A stretch of DNA of 13,620 bases from Thermoproteota archaeon (GTDB lineage Archaea > Thermoproteota > Methanomethylicia > Nezhaarchaeales > WYZ-LMO8): the NCBI GenBank assembly GCA_011605835.1, contig JAAOZJ010000022.1, positions 1-13,620 on the forward strand, in the 5' to 3' direction. Of the stretch, positions 13,497 through 13,620 are shown piece after piece (position 1 is the first letter of the stretch; the number at the start of each line of letters is the position of its first letter). The notes beneath the pieces are model-generated. The model ran no database searches. It was not told the DNA's origin and saw only the letters and a program-made list of their open reading frames with translations. Made by a program: the position numbers and the translations under genes.

Positions 13497-13620
13497 TTGA
13501 GCTTGAAGGGTAGGGCGTTGACGAGGCTCCAGGCCGCCATAGTAGCCGTCGTCGTTGTCGTAGTTGTAGTCGCCGCGGTCGCCTACTACTACACGACCCT
13601 CCCCGCCCCATCTCCTGCTC
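13497..13620 (+). CDS. N-terminus of an exported or membrane-anchored protein, cut by window edge
   Basis: About 41 codons are present with no stop. The N-terminus is basic (S-L-K-G-R-A-L-T-R), followed by a hydrophobic segment with eight consecutive valines and then Y-Y-Y-T-T-L-P-A-P-S-P-A. This is the shape of an archaeal signal peptide or N-terminal anchor leading into a Pro/Ser/Thr linker, as in archaeal ABC-transporter substrate-binding proteins; the rest is needed to tell. TTG 13497 was chosen for GGGGTGG five bases upstream; GTG 13488 and TTG 13503 are alternatives. Confidence 0.68.
   Translation, partial: MSLKGRALTRLQAAIVAVVVVVVVVAAVAYYYTTLPAPSPA

Noticed and set aside
1..13620. tRNA or rRNA genes, CRISPR array, insertion sequence
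   Set aside because: I saw no cloverleaf with a matching T-loop, no regularly spaced repeats, and no transposase motif or terminal inverted repeats by eye; a small degraded element could still be missed.

Overview
This window reads as chromosomal DNA of an anaerobic, probably hyperthermophilic archaeon, most likely a member of the Thermoproteota (crenarchaeal side). The reasons are: A/T-rich TATA boxes about 25 bases before predicted transcript starts, poly-T terminators, heavy use of AGG/AGA (Arg) and ATA (Ile) codons, a zinc alcohol dehydrogenase that resembles the Sulfolobus enzyme along its whole length, and an archaeal-type tungsten aldehyde oxidoreductase. The assignment is inference; there is no rRNA or other marker gene.

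Layout. (1) 162-1500, minus strand: a tight three-gene operon of a nitroreductase-family flavoprotein, a small Cys/His-rich protein and a 2[4Fe-4S] ferredoxin. (2) 1726-5323, plus strand, divergent from the first operon: a two-gene operon for a pterin (Mo or W) enzyme of the pyrogallol-phloroglucinol transhydroxylase branch of the DMSO reductase superfamily. The catalytic subunit lacks an Fe-S site and a Tat signal. The small subunit has 16 cysteines in four groups and a C-terminal transthyretin/CnaB-like domain. (3) 5324-5965: a gene-poor stretch with poly-T terminators and only coding-like scraps. (4) 5966-7317, minus strand: a second small Cys/His protein (ATC-hydrolase/DUF6125-like) and a TorD/DmsD-type chaperone. 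(5) 7318-9469, plus strand: a decay zone holding a remnant of a uroporphyrinogen-decarboxylase-family (methyltransferase-type) gene and a two-domain rhodanese split by two +1 frameshifts. (6) 9733-11909: an aldehyde ferredoxin oxidoreductase followed by a MoaD/ThiS-like Gly-Gly protein. (7) 12085-13119: a zinc alcohol dehydrogenase. (8) 13497 to the window end: the start of an exported or anchored protein, cut by the edge.

How it fits together. The theme is anaerobic redox chemistry using pterin-bound metal: two different Mo/W enzymes, a chaperone of the kind that matures such enzymes, a MoaD-like sulfur carrier, and electron carriers. Alcohol dehydrogenase plus AOR suggests alcohol to aldehyde to acid oxidation feeding ferredoxin. 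The transhydroxylase-like pair is the most distinctive element. It keeps a full complement of cysteines for four [4Fe-4S] clusters where the structurally known Pelobacter enzyme has three, which hints at net redox chemistry on an unknown, perhaps aromatic, substrate. The dead methyltransferase-family gene and the broken rhodanese suggest a neighbouring pathway is being lost, unless some of the frameshifts are sequencing errors.
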